NCBI RefSeq assembly: GCF_021991835.1
Contig: NZ_JAHDAU010000010.1
Span: 53,209-117,208, forward strand
Origin: Polaribacter sargassicola
Lineage (GTDB): Bacteria; Bacteroidota; Bacteroidia; Flavobacteriales; Flavobacteriaceae
DNA: 64,000 nucleotides
Direction: 5' to 3'
Made by a program: the position numbers and the translations under genes. Of the stretch, positions 36,066-44,860 are shown piece after piece (positions within the stretch are counted from its first letter, which is position 1; each line of letters starts with the position of its first letter). The notes beneath the pieces are model-generated. The model saw only the letters and a program-made list of their open reading frames with translations, ran no database searches and was not told where the DNA came from.

Positions 36066-36413
36066 ATGAAGAAAGTATATTTTTTACAAACTTGTGATAC
36101 TTGCCGTAGAATTTTAAAAGAAGTAAATATTGATGGTTTTGAAAAACAAGAAATAAAAGCAAATAATATTACTATTGAGCAATTAGACGAAATGTATGCT
36201 CTTTCTGGTAGTTACGAAGCGCTTTTTAACAAACGTGCTAAGTTGTATAAATCTATGGATTTAAAAAACCAAACGTTGTCTGAGAGTGATTATAGACAAT
36301 TTTTGTTAGATGAATACACTTTTTTAAAGCGCCCTGTTTTTATTGTTGATGAAGAAATTTTTATTGGAAACAGTAAAAAAGTAATTGAAAGTTTAAAAGA
36401 GAAGATTGGTTAA
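36066..36413 (+). CDS. ArsC/Spx family thioredoxin-fold protein
   Basis: A 115-residue protein of the arsenate reductase/Spx superfamily. The redox site is FLQTCDTCRRIL at residues 6-17, a CxxC of the YffB/Spx kind, and the cis-proline block LKRPVFIVDEEIFIG is near 88-102. The catalytic arginine triad of true arsenate reductases is not obvious, so reduction of arsenate is doubtful. It has its own promoter, and its stop codon lies in the loop of its terminator hairpin. Confidence 0.9.
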   Translation: MKKVYFLQTCDTCRRILKEVNIDGFEKQEIKANNITIEQLDEMYALSGSYEALFNKRAKLYKSMDLKNQTLSESDYRQFLLDEYTFLKRPVFIVDEEIFIGNSKKVIESLKEKIG

Positions 36414-36430
36414 TAATCTTCTCTTTTTTT
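36395..36430 (+). terminator. terminator overlapping the arsC-like stop codon
   Basis: Perfect 13-bp arms (AAAAGAGAAGATT and its complement) with the seven-base loop GGTTAAT, which contains the TAA stop. A seven-T tail follows. Confidence 0.85.
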
Positions 36431-36438
36431 AAAAAATT

Positions 36439-36915
36439 TTAATTAGAAGCTACTTTTAAATTTGATGAAGAAAGCATTGCTGCCAACTCATCTTGCGTAA
36501 TTTTTGTTTTTACACCAAATAACACTAGTTTATCAGAATCACCATTGGCTCTAATAATAATTTCTCTAATGTAATTGCCTTTTTCTATAAAAAACAACTC
36601 TGCATTACTATTATCTTCTTTTATTCTTACTAAAGTTTTTAAATTATTTTTTCTACTAAATTTTCTAAAATCTTTAGAAACAACATTGTCATCGTTGTTA
36701 AAAATCATCAACTTAAAATCGCTAGATTTTCTAATTACATTTAATAAATCATCATCTGTATCTTCATCTAAAAAAGAACCTGCTAAAGACGCAGATAAAT
36801 TAATTGAAAAAGTAGATTTGTCTTTATTTACATTATAGAATTTTTTAAATGCAGCATCTTGTGCCGAAATTGTTGTAATAAAAAGTGCGAAAAAAAAGGT
36901 TGTAAATGTTTTCAT
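36439..36915 (-). CDS. DUF4252 domain-containing exported protein
   Basis: A 158-residue protein with a signal peptide (1-18, ending TISAQ). The mature part matches DUF4252: FSINLSASLAGSFL, RKSSDFKLMIFN, FRKFSRKNNLKTLVRI and LVLFGVKTKITQDELAAML. Members often accompany sigma-factor genes in Bacteroidota, but none lies next to it here. Location periplasmic, function unknown. It is convergent with the arsC-like gene; the shared spacer is only 25 bp and contains the terminator tail. Confidence 0.88.
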   Translation of the reverse strand: MKTFTTFFFALFITTISAQDAAFKKFYNVNKDKSTFSINLSASLAGSFLDEDTDDDLLNVIRKSSDFKLMIFNNDDNVVSKDFRKFSRKNNLKTLVRIKEDNSNAELFFIEKGNYIREIIIRANGDSDKLVLFGVKTKITQDELAAMLSSSNLKVASN

Positions 36916-37037
36916 AATACTTGGTTTTAAAATGAAGACGACCTTATTATAACTTTGTTACAAATGATTTTTTTTATTGATAGACATTTCGCTTAATTTT
37001 AAGAAATAGTAACACCAATAACCTAAGTTTTATTTTG

Positions 37038-37045
37038 TAATTTTG
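37038..37045 (+). promoter_or_regulatory. -7 box for the DUF4254 gene
   Basis: TAATTTTG, an exact TAnnTTTG match, 20 bp before the ATG. A second exact match lies further upstream at 36950-36957 (TAACTTTG). Confidence 0.5.
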
Positions 37046-37064
37046 CGCTCTAAATTAAAAATAT

Positions 37065-37673
37065 ATGTTTTCTAAAAAAGCAAACGAAATCTTTGATAAT
37101 TGTATTAAAACCTATAAAAGTAACCCAGAAGTAGAACAGGTTTGCACAAATCCTTTTGATAAAAATACAGATTTAATTGATTTTTTATTGTTTGAAAAAT
37201 GTTGGGTAGATGCTACACAATGGGCTTATGAAGATATTATTAGAGATCCTAATATTAATGCAGAAGATGCGCTTGTTTTAAAAAGAAAAATTGATGCTTC
37301 TAACCAAGTAAGAACGGATAATGTTGAGTTTATAGACAGTTATTTTTTAGATAAATATAAAGATATTGTTGTTTCTAAAGACGCAAAAATAAATTCTGAA
37401 AGTCCGGCTTGGGCAATAGATCGTTTGTCTATTTTGGCATTAAAAATTTACCATATGCACTTAGAAACTGTGCGAGAAGATGCTACAGAAGAACATAAAG
37501 AAAAATGTTCTAAAAAATTGGCCATTCTTTTAGAACAACGTACAGATTTATCTACCGCAATTGACGATTTAATTTTAGATATTGAAAATGGTGATAAGTA
37601 CATGAAAGTTTACAAGCAAATGAAAATGTATAATGATGCTGAATTAAATCCTGTTTTAAGAGCTTCTAAATAA
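37065..37673 (+). CDS. DUF4254 domain-containing protein
   Basis: A 202-residue cytoplasmic helical protein. Conserved blocks are CWVDATQWAYEDIIRDPNI near 46-64, the SPAWAIDRLSILALKIYHM block near 108-126 and the terminal KVYKQMKMYND. In Bacteroidota DUF4254 genes commonly precede a glycosyltransferase family 9 gene, as here (7 bp apart), which suggests a role with LPS or surface-glycan assembly. That link is by neighbourhood only; no activity is known to me. Confidence 0.92.
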   Translation: MFSKKANEIFDNCIKTYKSNPEVEQVCTNPFDKNTDLIDFLLFEKCWVDATQWAYEDIIRDPNINAEDALVLKRKIDASNQVRTDNVEFIDSYFLDKYKDIVVSKDAKINSESPAWAIDRLSILALKIYHMHLETVREDATEEHKEKCSKKLAILLEQRTDLSTAIDDLILDIENGDKYMKVYKQMKMYNDAELNPVLRASK

Positions 37674-37680
37674 TATTTTT

Positions 37681-38697
37681 TTGTCTAAACAAACCCAAAA
37701 TATCTTAATAATTCGTCTTTCTGCAATGGGAGATGTAGCTATTATGGTACCGGTTTTAGACGCACTTTTAAGACAAAACAGTAATATTAAAATTACTGTT
37801 TTAACACAAAAATTTTACACACCTTTTTTTAGCCATTTAAAAAACGTTACTGTTTACCCCGTAGATACTAAAGGAAAACATAAAGGTTTTTTAGGTTTAT
37901 TTAAACTTTATAAAGAGTTAAAAAAACAAAACTTTACTGCTATTGCAGACATACATAATGTTTTACGTAGCAATGTTTTAAAACTTTTTTTTCTTGGTAA
38001 AAACTTTTATCAAATTGATAAAGGAAGAGAAGAAAAAAAGAAACTGATATCTAAAGAAAACTTTGTTCAGCTAAAAACTTCTCATGAGCGTTATGCAGAT
38101 GTTTTTAGAAAAATGGGTTTTACAATTAATTTATCAAACCCTGTTTTTCCTGATAAAAAAGAAATTCCGGCTTCTGTTGCCAATTTATTAAAAAATACTA
38201 CTTCTAATAAATTAATAGGAATTGCACCTTTTGCGGCTCATAAAAGTAAAATGTATCCTTTAGATAAAATGAAAATTGTTGTTAAACAGCTTTCTAAAAA
38301 TAATACAATCTTATTATTTGGTGGTAAAAGTGATGTGGAGTTTTTAAAAACATTGCAAACAAACCAAAACATTCTTCTTATTGCTGGTAAATTAAATTTT
38401 ACAGAAGAATTGGCAACTATTTCTAACTTAGATTGTATGCTTTCTATGGATTCTGGTAACGCTCATTTAGCAGCAATGTTAGGCAAAAAAGTAATTACAA
38501 TTTGGGGAGTTACGCATCCTTTTGCAGGTTTTGCACCTTTTAATCAACCAAAAGATTATGCTTTATTAGCTGACACTAAAAAATATCCTTTAGTGCCAAC
38601 TTCTATTTATGGAAATAAATATCCAGAAGGTTATGAAAACGCAGCTTCTAGTATTTTACCAAACTCAATTATAGAAAAAGTACAAAGTATTATTTAA
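37681..38697 (+). CDS. glycosyltransferase family 9 (heptosyltransferase-like)
   Basis: A 338-residue GT-B glycosyltransferase starting with TTG. The N-terminal domain opens with IIRLSAMGDVAIMVPVLDALL, the family signature near residues 10-30. The C-terminal donor-binding part has IGIAPFAAHKSKMYPLDKM near 179-197, NTILLFGG and CMLSMDSGNAHLAAMLG near 258-274. It probably adds a sugar to the LPS core; the exact donor cannot be read from sequence. Its last four bases overlap the end of the convergent acidic-protein gene. Confidence 0.92.
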   Translation: MSKQTQNILIIRLSAMGDVAIMVPVLDALLRQNSNIKITVLTQKFYTPFFSHLKNVTVYPVDTKGKHKGFLGLFKLYKELKKQNFTAIADIHNVLRSNVLKLFFLGKNFYQIDKGREEKKKLISKENFVQLKTSHERYADVFRKMGFTINLSNPVFPDKKEIPASVANLLKNTTSNKLIGIAPFAAHKSKMYPLDKMKIVVKQLSKNNTILLFGGKSDVEFLKTLQTNQNILLIAGKLNFTEELATISNLDCMLSMDSGNAHLAAMLGKKVITIWGVTHPFAGFAPFNQPKDYALLADTKKYPLVPTSIYGNKYPEGYENAASSILPNSIIEKVQSII

Positions 38698-39557
38698 GAA
38701 AATTTACGTTCTATAATACTTAAAAAACGAGCTTCTAATTCTTCTTGTTTAGACCAATCGTAATCTGGTTTTACCATCTTATTTATAAAACTTTTGGCTT
38801 CTGTTTCTGATCCGTAAGTATTTAATTGAGATACTACTCTATTAAAGTCTTCTTGGCTACCTTCAAACAAATTCTTTACAAAAGCAATTCTATCATTTAA
38901 ACCAATTTGTATGTTTTTTGCAAAACGATCGTTTAAAGATTTTTGTGTAGAAACAGGTATATCAAATAATGTAGCAATCTCATCAACAGAAATTGTATCT
39001 TGTAATTCTTCTTCTAAAGTTTTTATTTTATTTTCTTCAACTTTAATAACATCATTTATAACCTCTTCTTCTACTATCTTATTTATGGGTTCATTATTAA
39101 TTTCTTCCTCTAATTCTTCTTCTATAGGCTCAACAGAATCAACAGTTAGCTCCTCTTCTATTATTAAATCTTCTTCTAAAACCTCTTCTTTTTCAGAATG
39201 CATAATGTCTATCAATTCATCAAAAGGTTGTTCTATTTCTTCTTCTTTTTCTACCTTCCAAACAAATTCTTGTGGTTCTTCTTCTAATTGATAAACAACT
39301 TTTTCTTCCTCTTCATTCTCTACACTTGTAGTGTTTTCTTTAATCTCTATAGCATTTTCTATTACAGAAACTAACTCTTCTTTTGTTTTTTTCTCATTAG
39401 GTGTTGTATTTACATACTCTTCTACAAATGCTAACAAAGACAATTTTTCATAAACCTCTTTAGATTTTTCTTTTAAAGCAAACACATCTTCTTTATTTTT
39501 CATTTTTAAAATACTGTGTGCCAAACTCATTAAGTCTGCTTCTAATTTTTTGTGCAT
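38694..39557 (-). CDS. acidic protein of unknown function
   Basis: A 287-residue cytoplasmic protein. The N-terminal 80 residues form helices (ADLMSLAHSILKMKNKEDVFALKEKS). Residues about 80-190 are extremely acidic, with long Glu/Val/Ile runs such as EEEIEQPFDELI. The C-terminal 90 residues are a compact basic-acidic mixed domain (SLNDRFAKNIQIGLNDRIAFVKNLFEGS). The same overall plan, with a variable acidic middle and conserved ends, is seen in other flavobacteria from memory. No function is known. It converges with the GT9 gene by four bases. Confidence 0.82.
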   Translation of the reverse strand: MHKKLEADLMSLAHSILKMKNKEDVFALKEKSKEVYEKLSLLAFVEEYVNTTPNEKKTKEELVSVIENAIEIKENTTSVENEEEEKVVYQLEEEPQEFVWKVEKEEEIEQPFDELIDIMHSEKEEVLEEDLIIEEELTVDSVEPIEEELEEEINNEPINKIVEEEVINDVIKVEENKIKTLEEELQDTISVDEIATLFDIPVSTQKSLNDRFAKNIQIGLNDRIAFVKNLFEGSQEDFNRVVSQLNTYGSETEAKSFINKMVKPDYDWSKQEELEARFLSIIERKFS

Positions 39558-39597
39558 AAGTTGTTTATTGAAGTTATTTTTTACTCGTAAATATTGC

Positions 39598-39605
39598 TAA
39601 ATTTG
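39598..39605 (+). promoter_or_regulatory. -7 box for tdk-alr
   Basis: TAAATTTG, an exact TAnnTTTG match, with a predicted start near 39612 and a leader of about 47 nt before the tdk ATG. Confidence 0.5.
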
Positions 39606-39658
39606 TAGTCGCTTTAAAAGTGACAATTTACAAAAACAATTAACGCTAAAATTACAAA

Positions 39659-40282
39659 ATGTTTCTTGAAAATACAGTAAATCACACAGAACAATTTGGT
39701 TGGATAGAAGTAATTTGTGGTTCTATGTTTTCTGGTAAAACAGAAGAACTTATTAGACGTTTAAAACGTGCCCAATTTGCAAAACAACGTGTAGAAATTT
39801 TTAAACCTGCGGTAGACATACGTTATGATGAAGAAGAAGTTGTTTCTCATAACGATACTAGAATTAGATCTACACCTGTACCTGCTTCTTCTAATATTAG
39901 ATTATTAGCTAATAATGTTGATGTTGTTGGTATTGATGAAGCTCAATTTTTTGACGATGAAATTGTTGCTGTCTGTAATGATTTAGCAAACAGAGGTATT
40001 AGAGTTATTGTTGCTGGTTTAGATATGGATTTTAAAGGAAATCCTTTTGGGCCAATGCCTGCCTTAATGGCTACTGCAGAATATGTTACAAAAGTACATG
40101 CTGTTTGTACACATACAGGAAACTTAGCTCATTATAGTTTTAGAAAAGCTAAAAATGATGATTTAGTTATGTTAGGGGAAACCCAAGAATATGAGCCCTT
40201 AAGTAGAGCGGCATATTATAAAGCTGTTAAAAACAAACAAGAGAAAGATACTTCTAAAAAAGAAAACTCTAACGATGAATAA
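39659..40282 (+). CDS. tdk: thymidine kinase
   Basis: A 207-residue type II thymidine kinase that salvages thymidine to TMP. The P-loop [15 protein letters not shown] is near 21-35, the DxxQFF switch is [11 protein letters not shown] near 92-102 and the lasso region [18 protein letters not shown] is near 151-168. Most of the four cysteines of the usual structural zinc site are absent (see findings). A charged tail follows residue 190. It overlaps the start of alr by eight bases. Confidence 0.95.
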   Translation: MFLENTVNHTEQFGWIEVICGSMFSGKTEELIRRLKRAQFAKQRVEIFKPAVDIRYDEEEVVSHNDTRIRSTPVPASSNIRLLANNVDVVGIDEAQFFDDEIVAVCNDLANRGIRVIVAGLDMDFKGNPFGPMPALMATAEYVTKVHAVCTHTGNLAHYSFRKAKNDDLVMLGETQEYEPLSRAAYYKAVKNKQEKDTSKKENSNDE

Positions 40283-41375
40283 TCATCATGTAACTGTATT
40301 AGAAATTGATACAAAAGCACTAGAACATAATCTTAATTACTTTAAACAAAAACTAAAACAAGAAACTAAAATATTAGCTGTTGTAAAAGCATTTGCTTAC
40401 GGTAGTGATAGTGTACTAATTGCTAAGTTTTTAGAAAACAAAGTAGATTATTTTGCTGTAGCTTACACAACCGAAGGTATTGCTTTAAGAGACGCTGGCA
40501 TTAAAACACCTATTTTAGTTTTACATCCGCAGATACAAAATTTACAAACACTTATAGATTATAGGCTAGAACCTAATTTATATAGTTTTAAAATTTTTGA
40601 AGCTTTTTTAGAACTGGCAGATAAAACTTTGTTAATGAATTATCCTATTCATTTAAAGTTTAATACAGGTTTAAATAGATTAGGGTTTTGGCATACAGAT
40701 ATTCCTAAAATTTTAAGCTGTTTAAAAGAAACCAAACACGTAAAAGTTCAATCTATATTTTCTCACTTAGCTGCTAGCGAAGATTTAGAGGAGCAAGAGT
40801 TTACAATAAACCAAATAAATAATTTTACATATATAGCACAGCAATTCTATAATCATCTAGATTACAAACCAATATTACATATTTTAAACACTTCTGGTGT
40901 TATTAATTATGCAAAAGCACAATATAATATGGTTAGAATTGGTATTGGTTTATATGGTTTTGGCAATAATAAAGAAGAAACAAATCAACTTAAAAACACA
41001 CATAATTTAACATCTATAATTTCTCAAATCCATTTAATAAACCCAGGAGAAACAGTTGGTTATAATAGAGCGTTTGTAGCTGCGGGTTCTATTAAATCTG
41101 CAACAATACCAGTTGGTCATGCAGATGGTTTATCTAGAAGATTAGGTAATAAAAAAGGATATGTTATCATCAATAATAAAAAAGCACCAATAATTGGTAA
41201 TGTTTGTATGGATATGATTATGGTTGATGTAACTAAAATTGATTGTAAAGAAGGTGATAAAGTTATTGTCTTTAACAATCAAGAAATGATACAACATATT
41301 GCTGATGTTGCAGAAACAATTCCTTATGAAACTTTGACTTCAATTTCTCAACGTGTTAAAAAAACGTTAAAATAG
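40275..41375 (+). CDS. alr: alanine racemase
   Basis: A 366-residue PLP enzyme supplying D-alanine for peptidoglycan. The PLP lysine lies in [12 protein letters not shown] near 34-45; FAYG replaces the more usual [13 protein letters not shown] [12 protein letters not shown] is near 219-230, and the catalytic tyrosine is in [11 protein letters not shown] near 258-268. [14 protein letters not shown] near 305-318 is the C-terminal signature. It is translationally coupled to tdk; the two have no shared pathway. Confidence 0.95.
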   Translation: MNNHHVTVLEIDTKALEHNLNYFKQKLKQETKILAVVKAFAYGSDSVLIAKFLENKVDYFAVAYTTEGIALRDAGIKTPILVLHPQIQNLQTLIDYRLEPNLYSFKIFEAFLELADKTLLMNYPIHLKFNTGLNRLGFWHTDIPKILSCLKETKHVKVQSIFSHLAASEDLEEQEFTINQINNFTYIAQQFYNHLDYKPILHILNTSGVINYAKAQYNMVRIGIGLYGFGNNKEETNQLKNTHNLTSIISQIHLINPGETVGYNRAFVAAGSIKSATIPVGHADGLSRRLGNKKGYVIINNKKAPIIGNVCMDMIMVDVTKIDCKEGDKVIVFNNQEMIQHIADVAETIPYETLTSISQRVKKTLK

Positions 41376-41387
41376 ACTTTTTTTTAC

Positions 41388-41395
41388 TACTTTTG
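41388..41395 (+). promoter_or_regulatory. -7 box for mscL
   Basis: TACTTTTG, an exact TAnnTTTG match, with a predicted start near 41402 and the ATG at 41428. It begins 12 bp after the alr stop, so mscL is probably transcribed separately. Confidence 0.55.
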
Positions 41396-41427
41396 TGGTC
41401 TAACATAATTATTAAAAAATAAGAAAG

Positions 41428-41841
41428 ATGGGAATGCTTAAAGAATTTAAAGACTTTGCAATGAAGGGAAACCTTATTGATATTGCAGTAGGTTTTGTTA
41501 TGGGTGCAGCTTTTAAACAAGTTGTTACTTCTTTTACAGGAGGAATTGTTTCTCCATTAATCGGATTAATATTTAATGCTGACTTTAAAGACTTAAAATG
41601 GATTGTTAAAGATGGTGTTGCAGATGAAACAGGTAAAGTTGTTGGTGAAGTTGCCGTTTTATATGGTGATTTTATTACTAACGTAATCGATTTTATAATT
41701 GTTGCTTTTGTAATGTTTATGATTGTAAAAGGTGTTAATGCTACTAAGAAAAAAGAAGAACCAGCACCAGAGCCAGCTCCTGCAGGACCAAGTCAAGAAG
41801 ATTTATTAGCTGAAATTAGAGATTTATTAGCTAAAAAATAA
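41428..41841 (+). CDS. mscL: large-conductance mechanosensitive channel
   Basis: A 137-residue inner-membrane channel that opens under osmotic downshock. The N-terminal helix MLKEFKDFAMKGNLIDIAVG leads into the first pore helix (AVGFVMGAAFKQVV, about 19-32). The second helix is FITNVIDFIIVAFVMFMIV near 76-94. The C-terminal tail is rich in Glu, Pro and Ala (PAPEPAPAG), ending with the bundle helix EDLLAEIRDLL. Length is normal. Confidence 0.97.
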   Translation: MGMLKEFKDFAMKGNLIDIAVGFVMGAAFKQVVTSFTGGIVSPLIGLIFNADFKDLKWIVKDGVADETGKVVGEVAVLYGDFITNVIDFIIVAFVMFMIVKGVNATKKKEEPAPEPAPAGPSQEDLLAEIRDLLAKK

Positions 41842-41868
41842 TAAAACTTTTATTAAAGTTTATTTAAT

Positions 41869-41900
41869 AAAATCCTGAGTTTTTACTCAGGATTTTTTTT
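41869..41900 (+). terminator. intrinsic terminator after mscL
   Basis: 12-bp arms (AAAATCCTGAGT and its complement) around a four-T loop, followed by eight Ts. Confidence 0.9.
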
Positions 41901-42011
41901 GTATCCTACAAAACACAATAAACAACTTGGTTAATTAAGAATATAAATTCTTAAAACTATATTATATTCGCATAATTATGACTATAATTTTAGAAACATC
42001 CTAAATAGATT

Positions 42012-43187
42012 ATGAGACTTTATTTATCTTTTTTATTGATTTTTAGTATTATTTTAATCTCTAATGCACAAGACAATACAATATCAGAACAAATAAAAAC
42101 AGAAAGAGATATTGAATTGAATAGCCTACAAAACGATTTAGTTAATAATAAAATTAAAATAACCAATTTAACAGAACAACTCTCTTTATTAAGTAAAAAA
42201 GAATATGGTCAAAAAATAGAATTACAAGAACAAATTCAAAGAGAGCTAGACAATAGAATTAAAATTTTAGAAGAAAGCCCAAAAGTAAAAATTAAATCTA
42301 ACGGTCAACTTGCTTTTGCTGAATTGATAAAAATCCAAAAAGATATTCAGCCTGCTAAATTATATTTAGCTTCTAATGGTTTTTACACTAAATTAGGAAA
42401 GTTTGATAATCTTCAAAACTATTCTGAATTTACATCTTGGAAAAAAGAATATGATAGTTGGTATCAAAAAAAGAAAGGCAAAAACACCACTTTTGATTAT
42501 ATTGATAAAACTATTGCTTTAATAACAGATTCTTCTAATGAAATACCTCTTTTTGGCTCTATCTCTCAAACAGTAACTTCTGGTATTACATTAATTTTAT
42601 CAAATTTAAAAAGTAGAGATGAAAACTTAATGAGTAAAACTCCACAAGTACTAACTTTATTAAATTCTATTGGGCAATTTGAATCAGAAAAATCAATATT
42701 AGATAATGAATGGAAAACGATAGATGGTGAGTTAAAAGAATTACAATCTGAATATAAAACTCTTGTTGATGAACAAATTACTTTTTATGATATAGATAAA
42801 GCTAAATATAATCTATTTTTATCTGCCACTTTAGATTCTGATATTAGTAAATTTAAAGTTTACAGCAGAGAAAAAGTATTGAAAAAATTACAATTTTTAG
42901 ACAATGGTAATAACCAAAATTGGATGGGTAAAGTAGAAACCTATATGCACCAGGTACAATCTATAAGAATTAGATTTGGCCAATTAACTGGTAGAATGTT
43001 AGACAATATAGAAAAATATGAAAAACTATTTTCTAAATATACAGATCCAAATAAATTTTCTTCAGAATTTGTTACTAAAGCACAAGACTTAGGTACAGAT
43101 TTAAAACAAGTAAAAGAAAATTTTATACTACAGTTTAAGCCAAATAAATATATAGAAGACTCTGCTGTAATGTATATTAAAAGATAA
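42012..43187 (+). CDS. exported coiled-coil protein of unknown function
   Basis: A 391-residue protein with a signal peptide (about 1-19, ending SNAQ). Residues 25-95 are strongly coiled coil (NKIKITNLTEQLSLLSKKE). A middle domain from about 100 to 220 has FYTKLGKFDNLQNYSEF and GSISQTVTSGITLILSNL. A second helical region follows, including WMGKVETYMHQVQSIRIRFGQ. The composition suggests a long periplasmic helical bundle. I do not recognise the family. It is between mscL and the convergent aat gene. Confidence 0.8.
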   Translation: MRLYLSFLLIFSIILISNAQDNTISEQIKTERDIELNSLQNDLVNNKIKITNLTEQLSLLSKKEYGQKIELQEQIQRELDNRIKILEESPKVKIKSNGQLAFAELIKIQKDIQPAKLYLASNGFYTKLGKFDNLQNYSEFTSWKKEYDSWYQKKKGKNTTFDYIDKTIALITDSSNEIPLFGSISQTVTSGITLILSNLKSRDENLMSKTPQVLTLLNSIGQFESEKSILDNEWKTIDGELKELQSEYKTLVDEQITFYDIDKAKYNLFLSATLDSDISKFKVYSREKVLKKLQFLDNGNNQNWMGKVETYMHQVQSIRIRFGQLTGRMLDNIEKYEKLFSKYTDPNKFSSEFVTKAQDLGTDLKQVKENFILQFKPNKYIEDSAVMYIKR

Positions 43188-43192
43188 AAAAA

Positions 43193-43819
43193 CTACTCTT
43201 TTAAAGTTTTAAGAAACCATTTTCTATCTATTTCTTTTGCACCCAAACTTGCTAAATGTTCGTTATAAATTTGACAATCTATTAATTTGTATTTTTTATT
43301 TTTTGCTAAATAAATAAAAGCAAGTTTAGATGCATTTGATACTTTGCTAAACATACTTTCTCCACAAAAAACATTATTAACCTCTACTCCATATAAACCA
43401 CCAACCAACACTCCATCTTTCCACACTTCTATAGATTTTGCAACACCAATTTTATGTAAGTTAATATAGGCTTGCTTCATATCATCTGTAATCCAAGTAC
43501 CAAAACCATCGTTTCTTTCAATATTTTTACAATTAAAAATAACTTCTTTAAAAGCCTTATTTTCTGTTATTGTAAATTCTTGTTTGTTGATGATTTTTCG
43601 CATCGATTTAGAAACTTTTATATCACTTGGCAATAAAACCATCCTTTTATAAGGGCAATACCATACAATTGGTTCTCCTTCTGAAAACCAAGGAAAAATG
43701 CCATTTTTATATGCAAAAATTAACCTTTCTTCAGACAAATCTCCTCCCAAAGCAATAATGCCATCATCTGTTGTATATTCATAAGAAGGAAATTCAATTT
43801 TTTCTGTAAGCCAAATCAT
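43193..43819 (-). CDS. aat: leucyl/phenylalanyl-tRNA--protein transferase
   Basis: A 208-residue N-end-rule enzyme that adds Leu or Phe from aminoacyl-tRNA to N-terminal Arg or Lys of proteins marked for degradation. Family signatures are GIIALGGDLSEERLIFAYKNGIFPW (in two parts, about 20-44), PIVWYCPYKRMVL near 50-62, the GFGTWITDDMKQAY block near 105-118 and GGLYGVEVNNVFCGESMF near 139-156. All look intact. The ClpS/ClpA partners are not in the window. Confidence 0.95.
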   Translation of the reverse strand: MIWLTEKIEFPSYEYTTDDGIIALGGDLSEERLIFAYKNGIFPWFSEGEPIVWYCPYKRMVLLPSDIKVSKSMRKIINKQEFTITENKAFKEVIFNCKNIERNDGFGTWITDDMKQAYINLHKIGVAKSIEVWKDGVLVGGLYGVEVNNVFCGESMFSKVSNASKLAFIYLAKNKKYKLIDCQIYNEHLASLGAKEIDRKWFLKTLKE

Positions 43820-43903
43820 ATTATCTTATTTATTGCTAAATTACTTAAATCATAAAAAATAAATGAAAACAAATTATTGTTCTATTTATAAAAATTAAGT
43901 CCT

Positions 43904-43911
43904 TATTTTTG
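43904..43911 (+). promoter_or_regulatory. -7 box for the VTT membrane protein gene
   Basis: TATTTTTG, an exact TAnnTTTG match, 34 bp before the ATG at 43946. Confidence 0.45.
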
Positions 43912-43945
43912 TAAACTATTTAAAAAGACAAGCTCATCATCTAAA

Positions 43946-44569
43946 ATGGCAAAGAAAAAAAGAAAGAAAACAAAAACACATAGAGCAAAACTGACACATT
44001 TCTACTATTCTAGAACTGGTTTTTATATGTTTATTTGGGAAAGTTTAAAAAAAGCTTTCTGGCCTATTGTTGGTGTTGTTATAGGTATATTTTTGTTTAA
44101 CAAATACGTTTATAACATAAATGATGGTTTGCATCATTTTACAGAAACGTTTTCTAGAATTACCATTTTAATAACTTTCTTTATTTCTGAAACTTTATTA
44201 GGATTAATACCTCCAGAAATTTTTATTGCTTGGACAAAAAAGACAGATCAGCCTATTTTAAATTTAATAATGCTTGCCGTTTTATCTTATTCGGGTGGTT
44301 TAATTTCTTATTTTATAGGAAAAACAGCATTAAAAATTAAGTCTGTTAAAGATTATCTGGAAGTAAAAATGGCTGAAAATTTAAAAAACACTCGTAAATG
44401 GGGTGGAATTTTAATATTAGTTGGTGCATTATTACCACTACCTTTTTCTATTGCTTGCCTTGCTGCCGGAATGATAAAATATCCTTTTAAAAAAGTAGTA
44501 TTTTTTGGTTTATTCCGTTTTGCTAGATTTGCAATTTACGCTTGGGCTATTTTTAAAGTAGTACACTAA
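43946..44569 (+). CDS. VTT-domain (DedA/YqaA-like) inner membrane protein
   Basis: A 207-residue membrane protein. The N-terminus is very basic (MAKKKRKKTKTHRAK). Helices are seen at about 36-52, 70-90, 107-125, 148-170 and 178-198. The VTT signature appears as SETLLGLIPPEIFIAW and LVGALLPLPFSIACLAAGMIKYPFKKVVFFG. DedA-like proteins move lipids such as undecaprenyl phosphate or keep the proton-motive force; the substrate of this subgroup is unknown. It is followed 29 bp later by the DUF1456 gene. Confidence 0.87.
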   Translation: MAKKKRKKTKTHRAKLTHFYYSRTGFYMFIWESLKKAFWPIVGVVIGIFLFNKYVYNINDGLHHFTETFSRITILITFFISETLLGLIPPEIFIAWTKKTDQPILNLIMLAVLSYSGGLISYFIGKTALKIKSVKDYLEVKMAENLKNTRKWGGILILVGALLPLPFSIACLAAGMIKYPFKKVVFFGLFRFARFAIYAWAIFKVVH

Positions 44570-44586
44570 ACTCGGTTTAAAATAAT

Positions 44587-44594
44587 TATATTTG
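44587..44594 (+). promoter_or_regulatory. -7 box directly before the DUF1456 gene
   Basis: TATATTTG, an exact TAnnTTTG match, only four bases before the ATG at 44599. If used, the transcript would start at or just within the start codon. Confidence 0.4.
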
Positions 44595-44598
44595 CTTT

Positions 44599-44844
44599 AT
44601 GGGATTAACAAATAACGATATTTTAAAAAAATTACGAGTAGCTCATAAACTAAGAGATACAGATATTGTAGATATTTGTGCTTTAGTAGATTTTAAAGTT
44701 ACAAAAGGAGAATTAGGAGCATTATTTAGAAGTGAAGATCATCCTAAATATGTAGAATGCGGAGATCAAATTTTACGTAACTTCTTAAACGGATTGATAA
44801 TTCACTTAAGAGGACCAATGCCTAAAAAAGGAGAAAAAAAATAA
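44599..44844 (+). CDS. DUF1456 family protein (YehS-like)
   Basis: An 81-residue protein with one DUF1456 unit: LTNNDILKKLRVAHKLRDTDIVDIC at residues 3-27 (in two parts) and KGELGALFRSEDHPKYVECGDQILRNFL near 37-64. E. coli YehS has two such units in tandem, so this is a half-length form. The fold is helical and cytoplasmic, function unknown. A very long inverted repeat follows the gene. Confidence 0.9.
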   Translation: MGLTNNDILKKLRVAHKLRDTDIVDICALVDFKVTKGELGALFRSEDHPKYVECGDQILRNFLNGLIIHLRGPMPKKGEKK

Positions 44845-44860
44845 ATTTATTTTAAAAAAT

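Noticed and set aside
38911..39291. 126-codon plus-strand frame rich in serine
   Set aside because: Antisense shadow of the Glu-rich centre of the acidic protein; the composition is explained by reversed GAA/GAG codons.
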